A DNA stretch of 64,000 nt, taken from contig CANTFL010001451.1 in assembly GCA_947650285.1 (NCBI GenBank), forward strand, positions 558,001 through 622,000, given 5' to 3'. Positions within the stretch are counted from its first letter, which is position 1; each line of letters starts with the position of its first letter. The translations under genes were made by a program, and so were the position numbers. Source of the DNA: Hyaloperonospora brassicae (lineage: Eukaryota; Oomycota; Peronosporomycetes; Peronosporales; Peronosporaceae). The notes beneath the pieces were generated by a model. It had not been told where the DNA came from, ran no database searches, and saw only the letters and a program-made list of their open reading frames with translations. Positions 24,293-39,270 of the stretch are shown in pieces.

Positions 24293-27200
24293 ATAATATG
24301 TATGTTGACATATTAAACTTTTTGAACCAGAAATCTGAAATATGGCCGTTTGATTAATATTATTATTTATACGAAGGGACACGTAGATGTTAATCCAGTT
24401 CCATTTCTACTATAAACGCTTTGAGATTTATAATGAGTTGTATCACTTATCTCGGATTTACTAATTTACAATGCTGAAATTACAATGTACATGGGCGCGA
24501 AATTGGAGCATAATTTTATAATAATATAGTTTATGAAGATAATTAAAATATTAAAACGACGAAAAAAGACCACCAGTCAGTACTTTGTTTTGCATAAACA
24601 GCTTAAACTTCGAATGTATCACGTCCAATTAAGTATACAGGGCATTTAACAGACAGGGACGGCTGTTGCCTTAAGGAAGCAACAATCATTTTGAAAATAT
24701 TCACTTTCTTGCAAGTTATGTATTTTTTTACTTCCTTTAAATTGACTGGGACATTGGAAATGTAAAAAAAGACAGGTCGATATAAACTTTACTAAGCTAT
24801 GGCAAAATATATTTGGGTTACTTTATCCAATTATTTAAAATGATCTCATACATGAATACAGTCAGTATTAGGACGGCGAGTGAAGATGTTCACCCGGATT
24901 GTCTCACAACAACCGATAAAAAAACAAGTGTTTTGTCATAAATATCGGCTATTATCTGTACTAGCTGGCATCATACTTTATCAGGACAATTATAGCACTT
25001 TACATTGCGTGTCATCAACTAGTTTTATTTGAATTTTAGTCCCCTTATTTTCCTCGACGACGCGTTCCTTTTATATATATATATTACTCTATGGTATTTG
25101 ACGTCATGATAAATATATCACGTAACATATTGTGAAAAATGTTCTCTTTAGATTATGCGCAAGTAAAGTGAAGCACAAAAATATATGGCTGGAACAAGTT
25201 CCGAAATGTTACGTGCAACGGAATGTACATGGACTGTATATCTAACGATAAACAAGATAGAATATATTAAAAAATGCTGTCCCGATGCATCGACATAATG
25301 TCTAATCTCGGTCTTTGCGCAGAAAAGCACGATTTGGATGACATAAGACTTAAAAAGAATGAGTCGTGCTCGTTGTTGGCACATTACGCGTCTTTAACAA
25401 ACCTCCATCCACCTGAGTAGGAAATTTACTCGTGCAAGATAAAGTTATATGCTCGACGGGATAGAAATCTACCTACATTTGGATTGGTGAGTATACACTT
25501 CGCACTAGCTTAAGGTGTACTGAGCTGACTGCCGTGGATAACTCGGCGTCCTTCCTAGTGTTTGTATTTCCTCAAATTAAGAGGTCCTAAGATCTAATGC
25601 CAATGCATTGAGAAAGTTGCTATAACAATCATTTCTAAAGCCAGATTCCCATTTACAACCGAAGTGATCGATGATTGTGGCCTGTAGTGATCATATGTCA
25701 ATATAAAGCCGTGTCTCTCTGCTTCTCCGTTTAATAATAAATGTCGTGGGTACAAGTTATGAGCCTTTAAGGGAAATATTGACTATATCCCATTCAATCA
25801 ATTCCATAAAGTTTTGTTTATAATCAAGAAAACATCCAACCTTATTCATATCAATAACAACGTCTCTTTTTTGTGTTAATGTATCGCGTGTAGCAGCTCC
25901 AATCCACAGTTTTTCTACCTGTTTTCGCACCTAGCATACGGTAAGTGTATATCTGATATTCACGCTAATGATGAACATGTCGATGTTGATACATACATGT
26001 GAAATTTGCCACAAATCGGCATCTACTTCCGCGAGTCATACTCATGCTCATGCTTGATGATAATAGTTCCGACGAACAAAGCGCTTTATCGCTACCTTGA
26101 CTTTTTGCACTTCCTTAACCAAAAATGATATCTCTAATGTGAAAGGTGACCTCGATAGACCTTGTACACTCAACCTATTGTACCTTTGGTAACCCTTTTT
26201 CGCATTATAGTTGCTCATGTTGCTTGTGCCTTATACATTTAATTGGCATCAACCTTCAACAAAAACTATTTTCAGTTTTACATTAATGAAAATACACAAA
26301 GGGTTTCGGCTACTTTAATAATACTGTTGTCCTGTATACTATCTTGATCCCTCGAACTTCACCTCCGCGGCTCTTAAGAAGCCATTTATCGACTTGTGAA
26401 GATCTTTGATTAATATATCAGAATTAGTACGCGATTGCACCGCGTTTGTGACTATATAGGGTATGTTGGTGACTTGTCGTGTCGTCGTGGGCCAAAATAT
26501 TTAATCTACTTGCCGTGTCGCACTGCAATCAATTTCGGTTGTAGACGTGTCATTTTACCGCACTTACTGCTATAATATATACCTTTTATTGTTTGCTGCC
26601 GCAAATGTGCCAATGTCAATATACTTTTGATCCATCACGGCTATCAAAGTTCTGGAACAACATTCGCCGCACCAAGACTTCATGAGGGCAGTCGAGTTGA
26701 TGTTTTCTAGGCAACAAGTATCACTCTCATTTCAGCTGCCGTAGTCAAAAATTCCCCTTCTTTGTATCACTTACTATTAATAGAGTTGCTCATTCCTTAT
26801 CGTCGCTCGGGATAATAATTCTTTATCATCAACGAAATTCTGCAATGCTTGGTACGAGGCATGTCGTGTCTCTATTCCGACAACAGCAATCGCGTTTCTA
26901 TATATCTCAGGTGTAGCCTCAATATAAATTAATGAAGCAATTATATTTCAGTAAAGCGAGTTATTGTATTGTTTGCGTGAATCCTTTGATACGAGCTTTT
27001 AACACTTCGCCACGCTTACCAACTACACCGCCAACACCGCTTTCATTTCCGCGTATCGTAATGTCTTAACTTAAAAAGGAAAAGAATTTTAAGCGCATAC
27101 CTTACCATTTAGCGCTTTCAGGTAGCACCCTCGAATGTGGAAAAAACCAATGACCTCGAGTTGTTATGAATACAAAGTCACAAAAAGTATTGTATAACAT

Positions 27201-30200
27201 TATCGCAAATGATGTGATTGTAGCACAAGATAAATCGGTTTTACTTAGACACCACTCAATATTCATGACTCCTGCCACCCCTTACAAAAATATAATAATA
27301 ATCTATTTTGATCGCGCCTGACATAGTGTCACAGGTCACTAACGACCTCTACGGCTTAGTCCAATCAGTGGGTCAAAGATTCGTGGTTCCGTTTCTTAAA
27401 GGAAATGGAGGATTGCTCATAATCTTTGAAGGCATGCTTTGTGTATTGATACATTATAATTTGCAAGCATCGCAGGTACACTTGTAACCTTGAGCAGGCT
27501 CCTTATACGGCTTCCTCAACCTACTATACTAAATGGTCCAAGCCATTCGGTGACAATGTCTACGATAGTGCCATTAGTTGTGGCATGCATATTCTTAATA
27601 TGCACAATATTAATAATTCTACTCTTCGAATACTCTGCAATAATATTTGAGTGTGACAGTCATGATCAATTATTTTTAAAACCTATGCACATTTATTGCC
27701 TTTCTTTGCGCATTTAATTAATCCGTCATAGTTATCGACAGCGAAACTCATGGTAGGCGTATTTTAATTGTATATTTTTGCAACTCATTGCGTTAAGGTG
27801 AGCTCAGCAAGTAGTTTATGAGCTCACATACATTGCTCGACGCACATAATCGTAGCATCATATTTCAATTGCATGTATCACCCTTTACCGCATAATATGT
27901 TATGTTAAATTTCAATATCTCTAATTGGTTAGGCAAATCATATGTCGCGATTAATCGAATGCGTTTCGTGGTCGTCGTCATTTTTACACACACAGCTTCA
28001 AAATATGTGGTACAGCTTCTATTCGATAACGATAAATTTTAAATGATAATATTCTTTTTTAACCACCGAAACACGTCCTTTGCTCTATTAAAATTTACGA
28101 CTGTATAACTGTACCTGTGCCAACCCAGATTGCGTACAACGTATACCGGCCGGGTACGCGCCAGATTAGTAGTGAATATAATCGACGTAATAAACGGATT
28201 TAATTATGTCTAAAGATAGAAGCAATGTCCTTTGCATTTGACAACATATATCCGTTTTAGCTGTTGTGGCGATCGAACAGTCTTGGTTTGCTCCATTCCA
28301 AATTGCCGCACATGCGATCAATGCATGTTGTTTGAGAGAGACACAGTATCACACCAGACTTGTGCTTCACCTGCATATTGAGAAGGTACGACACGCGTTC
28401 CGGATCCGTTCGATGTAAAAAGGGTACGCAATTCTGTAACTACGAATGATATGCTGCGTAAACGCACTGTATATAATCAGTCGTATTAAATAAATAAATT
28501 ACCTCTAGGATCGCTTTACTCGCTCTGACATCCTCTCCATAAAAATATTCTGGTCAAACTCAATTATACATCTTAGTTATTTAAGATACGTTCATTGTCG
28601 TGCTTATAACATGCAAGGAATTAAATATCATCCGTGATATTTTTAGAATTTCAAAGTCGGTTCGCACGTTTTCTATCCATTTTAAGACTGAATCCAGTTA
28701 AAGTGAATAATCAATAGATCCTCGCAGGGAACAATACCTTTGTAAGATAAAATAGCAAACAGCAGTGATTTGTAGTCATCTGAAGTACACATTGCTTATG
28801 ACGGCGTCATGCTACCAATTTTTACATCACACAGTGTACTTCGCGTAGCAGGTAACCTTTTGTTGCCTTTATACATATGTAAACGACGGTATTTGTTATT
28901 TATATGTATTCTACCTATTTTTTGCGCTTAATGTGGTTGTGTTTAAATCGTATACCATGATCAATTGTCTTATGTCGTTTCTTTGAATTATTCAGTCGTC
29001 ACTGGCAACAGTTGCGAGTAATTATAAGTCTTAAGCAAAAGCGCAAAACTAATTTTAAATTATCAGTGGTGCCTTGTCCTCATCAATTCTCCTGCCACAG
29101 TTACATGCATCATCAATATACTAGCATTAATGTTTATCCGAATCTTTTGGTAATCATTTTAATCTAACTTCTACATATACCCCGTAATCGATATATTAGA
29201 CGTGGGTGCCAATTTCACTGAAATGGATCGATGTGTATCCACTTCAGCATAACGGACAACAATCTCATAATTGGCTTATTTAAAAAAAAATTGTAGATGG
29301 CGTATTCGCCAATGACGGTGCATCTATTACGCTAGCTTTAAAGGGAGCCCTGATCTTCGGAGTATCACGATATTTGAGCCTTTTCACAGTGTTAATTTTT
29401 TTTAAAACTGTATTGTCCTAAAATTTCACAAATAACTTATGTTAAGCGTCTTTCATTTGTATAATGTGTCATCAAATTTGTATATAAGCTACTGATCGCA
29501 ATATCTCTCTTAGTTTAAATTTTTACATATTTTTTAAAATATATGAAAGGATGGCTTCTTCTTCGATGCACATTGATTACATCATTGACGTCTCCAGCCA
29601 ATAGATCTATGTGTTAATCGTTTGCTTTTTTAAACCTATAGCATTTTACGTCGGCTGTCGCCGAACTAGCTAAACTTTATTTAGTAAAGCATTCATAGAA
29701 CTCATATTTCTCAAAAGGGCATTTTTGCTGCAGTAACCATTAAATATACTGGTTTTTGCCTATTAAAATCTTCTTTTAAATTAATTTGAGAACTTTGACG
29801 ATTCGGCTTGCGTGAAAATACTTTTGTATGTCCCGTGATCATTTCGCCGACTTGGCGCACTCGTATCGTACATTATTAACATTTACAATATATTTTTGTT
29901 GAAAATCTTTAGATACGGAAATATGTGGCGATGCTTTGGATAAAGTAGCATAAGTAACCAGGAGTAAACACACTGACTCTGTATGGAAAAAACCGGTATC
30001 ACAACATTTGATAATATTAGTTCATGAACTAATATAAGAATTTTAATCGATTTTTAAGTGCTTTTGAAAGCTACAATAATATTGATACTAGCGATCAAAA
30101 GGTAGTGATAGGGAGTACTGGGACTCGATGGCAATTCAAATAAGATAAGGTGTGGACCAAGAAATGTATAGAGAGGATGATATATATAGGTCAACAAGTT

Positions 30201-33200
30201 TTCCAGTCAATTCATTCGGTGACAAGACCCATTTTCATCAGGAACTAGATATAAGTTGTCAAATCGCTTAGATGTACGAGAGTGGTATTTGCCGCAAGTC
30301 ATATCTGTTTTGGTTGGAAAAATTCTGAATGCATTTAACATAACGCTTTATGATGCAAGCTCTCGATCTTGATTGCAAGCACATGCCTGTATTCGTGTTG
30401 TTCATTCGCTATGGATATTTATTAAGATACTGGTATCGATATGTTATATTTATATATACTACTTATAAGCACTGACCGCACGAGGATCAGAAGCCAATTA
30501 ACTAATATTTTGAATAGTATTATGGAACCTTATAAGTTCCCATTAATCGTGACTAGTAAGGATTTTGTAGAAGCACGTCGATGTGTCTTATAATTAGGTC
30601 ATATGGCTGTACAACGCTTTTTAAATATAAGCTTGCTTTTGTAGCACATCCCCTAAATAAAAATCTTGGCGCAAATCAAACTTAAATTATTTAAAAATGC
30701 GATCGAACGAAGAGTACTTTAATTTATGAAACAAAATTACGATGCGATGAGAGGTGTCTGATTTTATTTTGTATTTATAACCAGAATTGTGTTTAAGTTT
30801 AACAACACAACAAAGCGTTGCGAATATTATTAACGAAAAAAGTTAAATTGGAACATTAGAGAAATGCTACATAATCGATCCGTAAACTCTCATTGTGGTG
30901 GTTGCGGCCATCTTTAAGACATAAATACCAGGTGGGAAGGCATTATTCGACGCGTATGATGATTTACAACAAAGGGTAGGTATCCAGTTCGAAGCACACG
31001 TCGACTAATGCAAAGTAGTTGCAAATACCACTGTACCGCAAAAACCGCCACTGTTGATCTTCTACAAAAACATTTTTTTTGAATCAATTTTAGAGGATCA
31101 ATTTTTTAAATTGTGTGATAAATTTCCCTCCCCTTCCATATTTTTGCTTCCTTTTCATAATGTGATTATCACCTATATTGGTACAAGAAAATGCCTCATA
31201 CGTATACAGGGTCTACAGTATTCCAATGAATTGTTAATGATCAAATCAAGGCAGAATGCACGTATCTGCTTCACTTTACGCAGCAATTGCTATATGCGAC
31301 ATATGTTTGTTAACCATTCGATAAAATTTTGCTGGTCTAATTTATATTAGGGTTGCGCTCATTACTCGAAAATGTTGAATCAGGGAGTTAGATAAAATTT
31401 GAAAATTTGGATGTATGTACTTATAAAGAGGGTCTATGAAAAAGTATTAGCTCTAGTGTCATCATAGCATTTAAACGAGCAGAAATGCATCATGCATTCA
31501 AAAAGGTTCTTAAGAATATTTATAGAGGCTTTAATCTACGTGTATTGGTATTTGGGTGAAACCCGCTATTTTGTTGATTTGCGAATCGCTCAATGGTGTT
31601 CGTAGAAGATTAATATATAAAATGGGTACACCATGCATTTATACGTTTAATATTGAGTACTTAAATAAATGTAATATCCATATTTTGATGAAAGAATTAC
31701 CTAATGTGACCTGAACAGAACCTTTGTCTTGTCCTGTATAATCCCTCTGCTCGTTCGTTTAAGCTCAATAAAATAAAGTTGATTATAACTTCTCAAGTGA
31801 ATGACAGGTCACATGGTGCGCATTTGAGCTATAAGTGCCACTATTACTCAATTCTTTTAGCGCAGGAGCGTGATATAAGAGGCATTTTAGGCGATCACAC
31901 TCTGTCAGAAATTCTGAAATATATTTATATGCCAGTCTACCTTATAATATATAGAATTTTGAAAAGGCGCACAAGTATGTCGTGTAATTAAACGTAAAGG
32001 GCGTTTAAATTACTGTAAATGCCAAATGGCACATGCAAATACACATCGTTAAATGATTATATGAGTTGTTATAAAGTACAGCGAGGGCGACGCTGTGCAA
32101 CAATACGAATTTTTGTATCGCGATTCTTCCGCTGACTTTAAAGGAAGCAAAGTATACAGATTAAGCATTAAGAACTTGATAAAAAGAAATTTTTATCCAA
32201 GCGGCGCCTGAATGCCTGGTAAAGATTTGGTCGGTGCCAATTTATGGCGCGCCTTCAAAGCAATACATGCATGGCAGCTTTACAAGTTTTATATTTAGAA
32301 TCTAAAATGATCTGCGCTACAGCTAGTGAAGTGGAGCACACCGCGAGCGCGAGCGGCTGTCGCATTCCAAAGATGAAAGCCATCATTTGTTGTGTCGCAT
32401 AATGAGCAAGTAAAATATGCGGAGGTAACATGCGTGTACACACAGCGCTAATTGAGTAGTCCGATGTCAAAGCTACAAATTTTCTTCAGGTTGAGCAGCA
32501 AAGACATATAATACGTGTTTGTAAATGATGTACGACACGACGTCAATCAGTCAAAAATTGACCTATTTATGCTGCTGCAAATCGTTAGCGAGATTAATCT
32601 CTAGAATACACAGGCGTTACCACGTCCTAATGTTATTATCTATGAAAATATATATATACTATAAAAAGAGTTAAGTGCTAATTGATGAATACGATCATAG
32701 TGTAAAATAATTATTTAACATTATAACGAGACAATGTAATGTGTATAGTCTTTCGAGAATTTGTAATGATAAGAAACCAGCTAAAACACGACATCTTATA
32801 TCGAACGCATCACAGTGGTTTTTATATCATATTCATGTGTATTCGATTGCAGCACCATGGGATCATGCATTGTCTTAGAACTGGGTTGGAGTCGAAAAAT
32901 AATTGAGCTATGATGTAATATTCTATACAAAGCTCTTTTCTATACATCACAGCAGTCTAGATCACGTATCGAACGTCTCAGTGCCGATAAATGCTTTGGA
33001 TAATGATTCTCAGATCGCCGCCAGACCCAATATCTATTCAGCTGATGCCGTTTCTCCTAAAAGGTATCGATCATTGACTGATGCTAATGTAGCTGAGCAT
33101 TGCCAAAACTCATGTGCACAAGCGCTAAGCTGGCAAGAGCAAATACACGGACATGATCCGTCAAATTAACTGTAATGTTCCGTTTTTATTTTACAAGCGT

Positions 33201-35527
33201 TTGAAGCTTTCTAAATACCGATTTGATGTGCTGTATGTTCGTACACGCATGATGGCTACGAACTTGCAAACCATGGTACCCTTATATCCTTAAGTAATTT
33301 TAATATAAATGAAAATAATCAGTGATATCATACGAATTTATTTTATGCAATTTTACTCAGTATTGATTGGAATAATATGTACGCTATGCGACATGAGATA
33401 GCAGCTCGTCTTAGTACCTAGGCCATGCCCTTATCATCTTGTCTCACTTTTCATTCAGTATGTCATATATGCGATCAATTGACAGGTAGATTTATATAAG
33501 TGATAAAGAAGTGCAATAAGTCCATGCGACTTATTACAATATGTACTGCAGCACTCCATAGTGCTCTTCCCAATGCTTTTGAATATGTATAGTGTGATAG
33601 TTATTGCTAATGCTCCATAGGCGTATACAAAAAGACATTTCTATTATTAGTGCGATAAGGCTTGTATCGGTGTGCTAGGATACACTGCTCTACTGATTAT
33701 GCCGACGATCTGCGGACTTAATATTCATGGCTAAGTCTCTTATTTGTGAAGAGGTTTTGCTGTATCAGATTTGCTTAAGAATACACGCATATAGTGACAC
33801 TTTGCATATTTTCATTGCATAAGGCGAATCTATATGATGCTATTAAAATTACTTCTTAAGGAATAACTTCACTCTTGTACGTCTTCGGCAAGCAGACTCA
33901 ATGGCATAGACAGTCTATATATAAAAATAATTGTTCGGCTATTCTACAAATCCTTCCTTGCGCCAAATAATAGAAATTTTGAGCTAAGCGGAGCCTCAGT
34001 CCATTGCAGACGACTTATTAATCTCATGTCAATTTTAAATATGACGAAGTTAATCGCAGAATTTATATATCGCTCATCATTGTCAAAAATCGGGTTTATT
34101 TTCATTCTAATGCTGGAACCTCGGCATGTGCATTATGGTATAGAAAAGAAAATTCATTTATAAGTCTGATGAGACATTATCTTAATTACCACTTTTTATT
34201 TTCAAGGCCAGGTGTGTGCTGTGTCTATCGGAACGATATTTCTACACGCAACTTATGTGCAAGATGACTGATTACATCGCTTGTCCTAGTTCGACATGTA
34301 TAAACCTAGTTCAACCACTTATAACAAAGACAATAATTTCTATTGCTATGCAGACGCCAAAGAAACGTTTTATGTACAACAGGAAGAAAAATGTGTGCAT
34401 ACTAATTACTTTTTTTGTCAATATTGGCATAACGAAATGCATATGACTTGCGCGGAGACTAGTTTCGTTCAATCCATGCTTTACATCAGATTGGTACAAT
34501 ACGTAAGTTTAAAAAGGTTAAGGTGGATATACCCTGTCCGACAACATTTGATATGGCGATTGAGTTAGTTATAATACGAGGCGACAAATTTATATTGCAG
34601 AATAAGAGGAATCACTGAATACACGGGTGAAAGATAATTTGCTTAAGCTAAAGTATCAGCACGAGTTGCAAAAATTTAAGTGTGTAGACAGGCTTTGATC
34701 ATCTACAGTATAATTATTTTCGCTTGCAATACTTATGTTGTGGTCCAGAATTACCTATACCGAAATGGGAACGATCTTCGGCCGCGGATGCATCACCCTA
34801 CAAAATTTTCTCCTTTTTTCAAGCTTAAACCGTATGAGCTTGAGAGAATCGTTCTTTTCTGAAGATCGCCAATTTTACTGGCTAAATGATGTATTTTTAT
34901 CTACTTTTGGGAGGGCATAAGCCGTTGAAGGAGAATTGAGGAGAACCAGACATGGATTCTGAACTTGCTAACTTTTTGTGCAAAAGCGTTACTTATTACT
35001 GTACAAATTATATATAAACGTGGCAAGATGCATTTCCGAGCTACATAAAGACCCTAAGGATTCAGGTAATTAAGTTTCAAATGGGAGAGCTATAAAATTA
35101 TTTGTTTCAAACTCATATTGTGTAGATGCTTTGAGCTCATTTTCTTTTTGACACAAAAAAGTAAAAGTTTAAGTTGGTAAACATGCATCAGTGAGCGTAT
35201 GAAGAGGTTTCTTTAAAGCTCAACAAAGTACCTGGTCAACCCGCTTTATTTATTACCAAGAAATGTTGCTGTTTGTATCCTTTATATTAGGCAAATTATA
35301 ACTGTCATACCAACGATTGGCTTCAAGTACTTAACATTTTATGGACATGCTATCTACATGACCATTAACGAAGGCTTCACGCATACATAGTAAACCTTCG
35401 ACTTTATTACTCGTAACATACGTTGTTTTCCCACTCGTCAAAAGAATACTGATCGATATATATCTGTCTTGCGGTCATAGGGTGTAGCTAAACGCGGCGT
35501 CTGTATGTCTTCTTTCTCCTGGCTTAG
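24293..35527. other. 11-kb AT-rich gene desert
   Basis: No ORF longer than about 100 codons and no recognisable domain or RNA gene is present. Two short ORFs (32903-33169 and 34296-34568, plus) have slightly less biased composition; the first is listed separately. The last 100 bp adjoin the retrotransposon. Confidence 0.5.
32903..33169 (+). pseudogene. Possible remnant of a secreted-effector N-terminus
   Basis: This 88-codon ORF contains IYSADAVSPKRYRSLTDANV, similar in style to the region around an RxLR motif in oomycete effectors, but the RxLR itself is not intact (KRYRSL). No signal peptide is readable at the start. The assignment rests on composition alone and may be chance. Confidence 0.15.
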
Positions 35528-36036
35528 TGTAATGGGGTTACACGTCGACTGGTAGTCGACAATAGATGTGGTGCACCAAAGGGACGGGGTCCCCTTTAAA
35601 GTAATATTAGAACACAGTATCAATTGATGAAGACTGATGTCTGTCAACCATTGATTACGGGATCTTTTGAGATGTTTATTTAGGACATTAGTGAGTAGGT
35701 TAATTACTTTGATCCAAGGTGTTCTTTTAGATTAAAAGAAGAAACAAAATTCAGTATCTATTTTGATCCGATAGACACGTGACTCTCTGAGGCGTCTTAA
35801 CATCGTTAAGGAGGCATCAACGCCTTTTTAAGGCAGATACTCCTAGTGCACTCTCTGCTGTGATTTTCTGAATCGTTTGGTACCCCTGGAATAGGGACCG
35901 TAAGATCTCTGAGCATGTTGACTCTTTGAGTCGGGTTCTTCGAACCAAACCTTACCTCTCTGAGATGTTCACTCTTTGAGTCGGGTTCTCTGAAACTTAA
36001 GTAGCTCATTGAGCGTTAAGTCTTCCTCTGACTTCA
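35528..36036 (+). repeat. 5' LTR, family A
   Basis: The LTR starts TGTAATGGGGTTACAC and ends GACTTCA, so it has TG...CA termini. It aligns without gaps to the 3' LTR at a constant offset of 7183 bp. Confidence 0.9.
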
Positions 36037-36117
36037 AGAGCTGTGCAGCTTTAGATCACTTAAAAGCAGTTGTAGTCAATCTACTTCTTAGTCGGTAACG
36101 ACTAATCCTCTGTGAGG

Positions 36118-36990
36118 ATGGAGCAATCCACACCCCTCTTTGAGACCCAAAAGGTCGCGCTTGATAAGCTGACCGCATCAGAAGGCCCAAAATGTGTGAA
36201 GTATCTAGCTCCACAAGGTCCCGATGTGCTCAATGCACGATTCGAGACCTTCATGCCGTACGAAACGGTTCTTCTAGGGCAGGTTCAAAACCAGGTTGCA
36301 TAGGCTATGCCGACAGGCTACGTATCGATACCACCAAAAGAGGCTAAGCCTCTTCCTCTTCGGGTCGACGTTAAACATTATTCCGGGAAGGAGTGGGAGA
36401 CCCTGACCTTCTGGATCCGTGAACTTGAGATGGAGATGAGCTCCGGCCTTATCTCAGTTCAGTGACAGCGGGTCTCATTAGCTATCTTTAAGCTCGATGG
36501 AAGAGCTAGAGAGTGGACTCTGACGTGTGGCACGTCGGTCGATTTGACGTTTCCCACATTAGATTCGATCAATTCAGACCTTTTGCGAGTTTGCTCGCCG
36601 CCTAACCAGGCCTATCGCGTGCGCTTACGCTTCTTTTCTACCCGTCAGGGTAGGAACGAGTTAACGGACTCTGTTCAAGAGTTGAGAACTCTGATGGCTG
36701 CTATGCAGTCCGACCCTCTCCCTGAGACAGTCTGTGTGACTGTCTTCATGGAAGAACTTCGTTATGGCGTTGCCAGGACCGAGGTGTTTCGATTCCATCC
36801 CCCTTCTTTTGAGGAATATGTTCGCATCGCCTATAATGCTGAGCACAACCTCGATTCGGACAGACTTGATTGGAACGGGTAGAACCCAAACTTTGCGAAT
36901 GCAACCTCTGCAAGCACCTCGACTTACTGTAAGTGTGAAACTGATGGATCACATCCATGCTGAAGATAAAGGTAAAGCGAAGCTTCATGT
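36118..36990 (+). pseudogene. gag remnant of the family A element
   Basis: The ATG at 36118 starts a Gag-like reading (MEQSTPLFETQKVALDKL) that resumes after a TAG at 36301 and a TGA near 36463. It then runs through a retrotransposon-gag-type segment (YRVRLRFFSTRQG, LTDSVQELRTLMAAM) to a TAG at 36880. At two of these stops Trp would be expected and at one Gln. A short Cys-containing stretch after 36895 may be a decayed zinc knuckle. Confidence 0.75.
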
Positions 36991-37299
36991 TACATAGCAG
37001 CGACAGGAAGTGAGACGTTGTTATTATGTGTAGAAGAACTTAACACTCGCGCATCAACTGTCCTTTGCGTAAGCTAAAACTGTCTCCTATAGGTCGAAAC
37101 CCCAGCTACAACCATAAACCCGGTACGGCACGGGGAAAAGTCGACACCCAGTAGTGGCGGTGCGCCCTACTGGGTTAAAAGTGACCTCTGTCACACCTCT
37201 ACGAGGTAGAGTAAAACAGGGCTTAAACTCACGGAGATCTGCTCCCGACAGCACAGCGCGTATATAGAAGTATGGCTTGTTAGTCGCCGAGGCGTGAGT

Positions 37300-37680
37300 G
37301 AGATGCTTTGAGAAGCATTGTTCGATCCTAATCGACTCCGGATTCATGTAATTATGCTCGACGTCGTTCCCTTGAAGAAAGTTAGAGATAAGCTGAACCG
37401 CTCAAAGCGCATGAAGGTGATTCGATCACCGTTCGTTTAGCGACTGGTAGTCGCGTCACGGTGACTAAAGTTCCGTTGAACTTAGGTGTCAAGTTTTTGG
37501 ACTTTTACAGCATTGAACGCTGCCTTAAACCTCGATTTGGATATGAGATATGATCTTGTCCTAGGTATCGCTTGGCTTTAACGCCATGAGCCAATAATTG
37601 ATTGGAGGTCTAAGACCTTAGACTCCACGCGCAATTTTCCTAACGAAGTTTTGAAGAGTCATGAACCCACCTTTGCTAGG
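37300..37680 (+). pseudogene. Aspartic protease region of the family A element
   Basis: LIDSG at about 37328-37342 is the catalytic Asp motif. After a frameshift come VRLATGSRVTV, LNLGVKFLDFYS and YDLVLGIAWL, then WRSKTL, in the arrangement known for oomycete gypsy proteases. Stops interrupt it. Confidence 0.65.
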
Positions 37681-38297
37681 AAACAAAGCGCTATTGGCGC
37701 GAGACATTGACGGAAGATGCTAGTGTGCTGGCCATTGGTATGTCAGAGTTAATTAACTCCAATGTCAATGAAATCCATATTGAGAAGAGCTCTTTCACCG
37801 TATGTATGGGAAGTTATACTCCGTTGAATGATACTCGTTGTGATACTGATTCACTGCATGCTACAAATGGTTGAACTAGGGCCGAGACATCAAGAATGTA
37901 ATTTCTCTGATGTGAGTGGGGTGGCACGTGAAATTCCAACGAGTGAGGGCGGCCGAGATGGCACCTCACTAAATGTCGTAATGACATTGCTGACGAGAAG
38001 CCAGAGTGTTCAGGGCTAGTCCCGGATGCTGTACGTGAAGTGGTACGTGTAAATACACTGAGTGAACTGTTCGAGTTACGTTACACGTTACGAGATGTCG
38101 TTCAAGACATGAGATCTCGTGTAGAGCGTGCTAAGATATAAAGCAACCACGGCGACCCTACTGTCCAGGACTCCAGGAGGCGTGTTGTTTCTTTGAGGAA
38201 ACAACCTCAGCGTAGGGTGGCAACTGTTTAGCGCCCAACGTCTAAGAAGTCACGAAGTGATTATAGTAATAATACACTGCATACACTTGTCAATGAG

Positions 38298-39270
38298 TTG
38301 ACTGGCCAGATTGAAGGCAATATAAGTCTTGAGACTCTTCCCTTCTTGGATACTCTCTTTGACCTAGACGAAAAGTCTAACGGCGAATTTAGCCAAGCAT
38401 TACAGGCAGGAGAATTACCCGAGTTAGTGGTCACTCGGCCGGATCATAAGTTTACATATCCTCGTTATTGGAAGAGTCTGTCGTTAAGGATAAAAAGGAG
38501 GCGTCGGATGCCCGTAGTAGATCTTCGATCGTTGAGGATCCTCTTGATCCGTTCTAATCTTTGGTAAAGTAGTTTCAGGAGGTGTTGTGTCACAACTCAC
38601 CGTCCGTTATACCTTCCGATAGAGGTGTACGTCATGACATTAACTTGGTTCCTGGGACTAAATACTGCGTAACACGGCAGTGGCCCTTACCGAAGAAACA
38701 GTGTGACGTCATTGACGACTTCTTTCGTGCAAAGAACGCGGCAGCAATGGTACGTGAAGGCAAATCTCCCCATTCCCCACCAACCTTCTGTGTCAAAAAG
38801 CCCTATGGGAAGTGGCGCATTGTTTATTCTTACAAAAAGCTTAATGCGTCCACCATCCTGGCTCAGACATCAATTTCGAGGTTGGATGTTCTTCAGAACA
38901 ATATGGTGGGATTCAAAATGTACAGTGCGGTCGACTCAGTCGATGGTTATTACCAGCTGCTTATGAGAGAAAGCGACATTCCGCTGGCAGCGGTCAGCAC
39001 TCCGAGTGGAATGCTCTATGAGTGACCTGTTATGCCACAAGGGTTATCAAACGCCCAGGCTACATTCAATCGCCTTGTGATACAACTGTTCATACTTCAC
39101 CGAGTTTATGCACAGACGTACTTTGATGACATCTTTGTCCATAGTCGTGCTACGAACGGTCGGTCAGATGTGAACAATCACATTGACCATTTACGAGCGG
39201 TGCTCGAGCGCATGCGCACGAATGAGTTGTGCGCCAACACGTCTAAGTTAATCTTTGGTGATAAATAGAT
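38298..39270 (+). pseudogene. Reverse transcriptase remnant
   Basis: After a linker (38298-38567), the RT reads WPLPKKQCDVIDDFF, FCVKKPYGKWRIVYSYKKLN, FKMYSAVDSVDGYYQLLM, a TGA at 39023 where Trp is expected, MPQGLSNAQATFNRL, and the catalytic box TYFDDIFVHSRA (39118-39153). It ends at a TAG at 39266. The catalytic YxDD is preserved, so decay has hit the frame rather than the active site. Confidence 0.88.
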
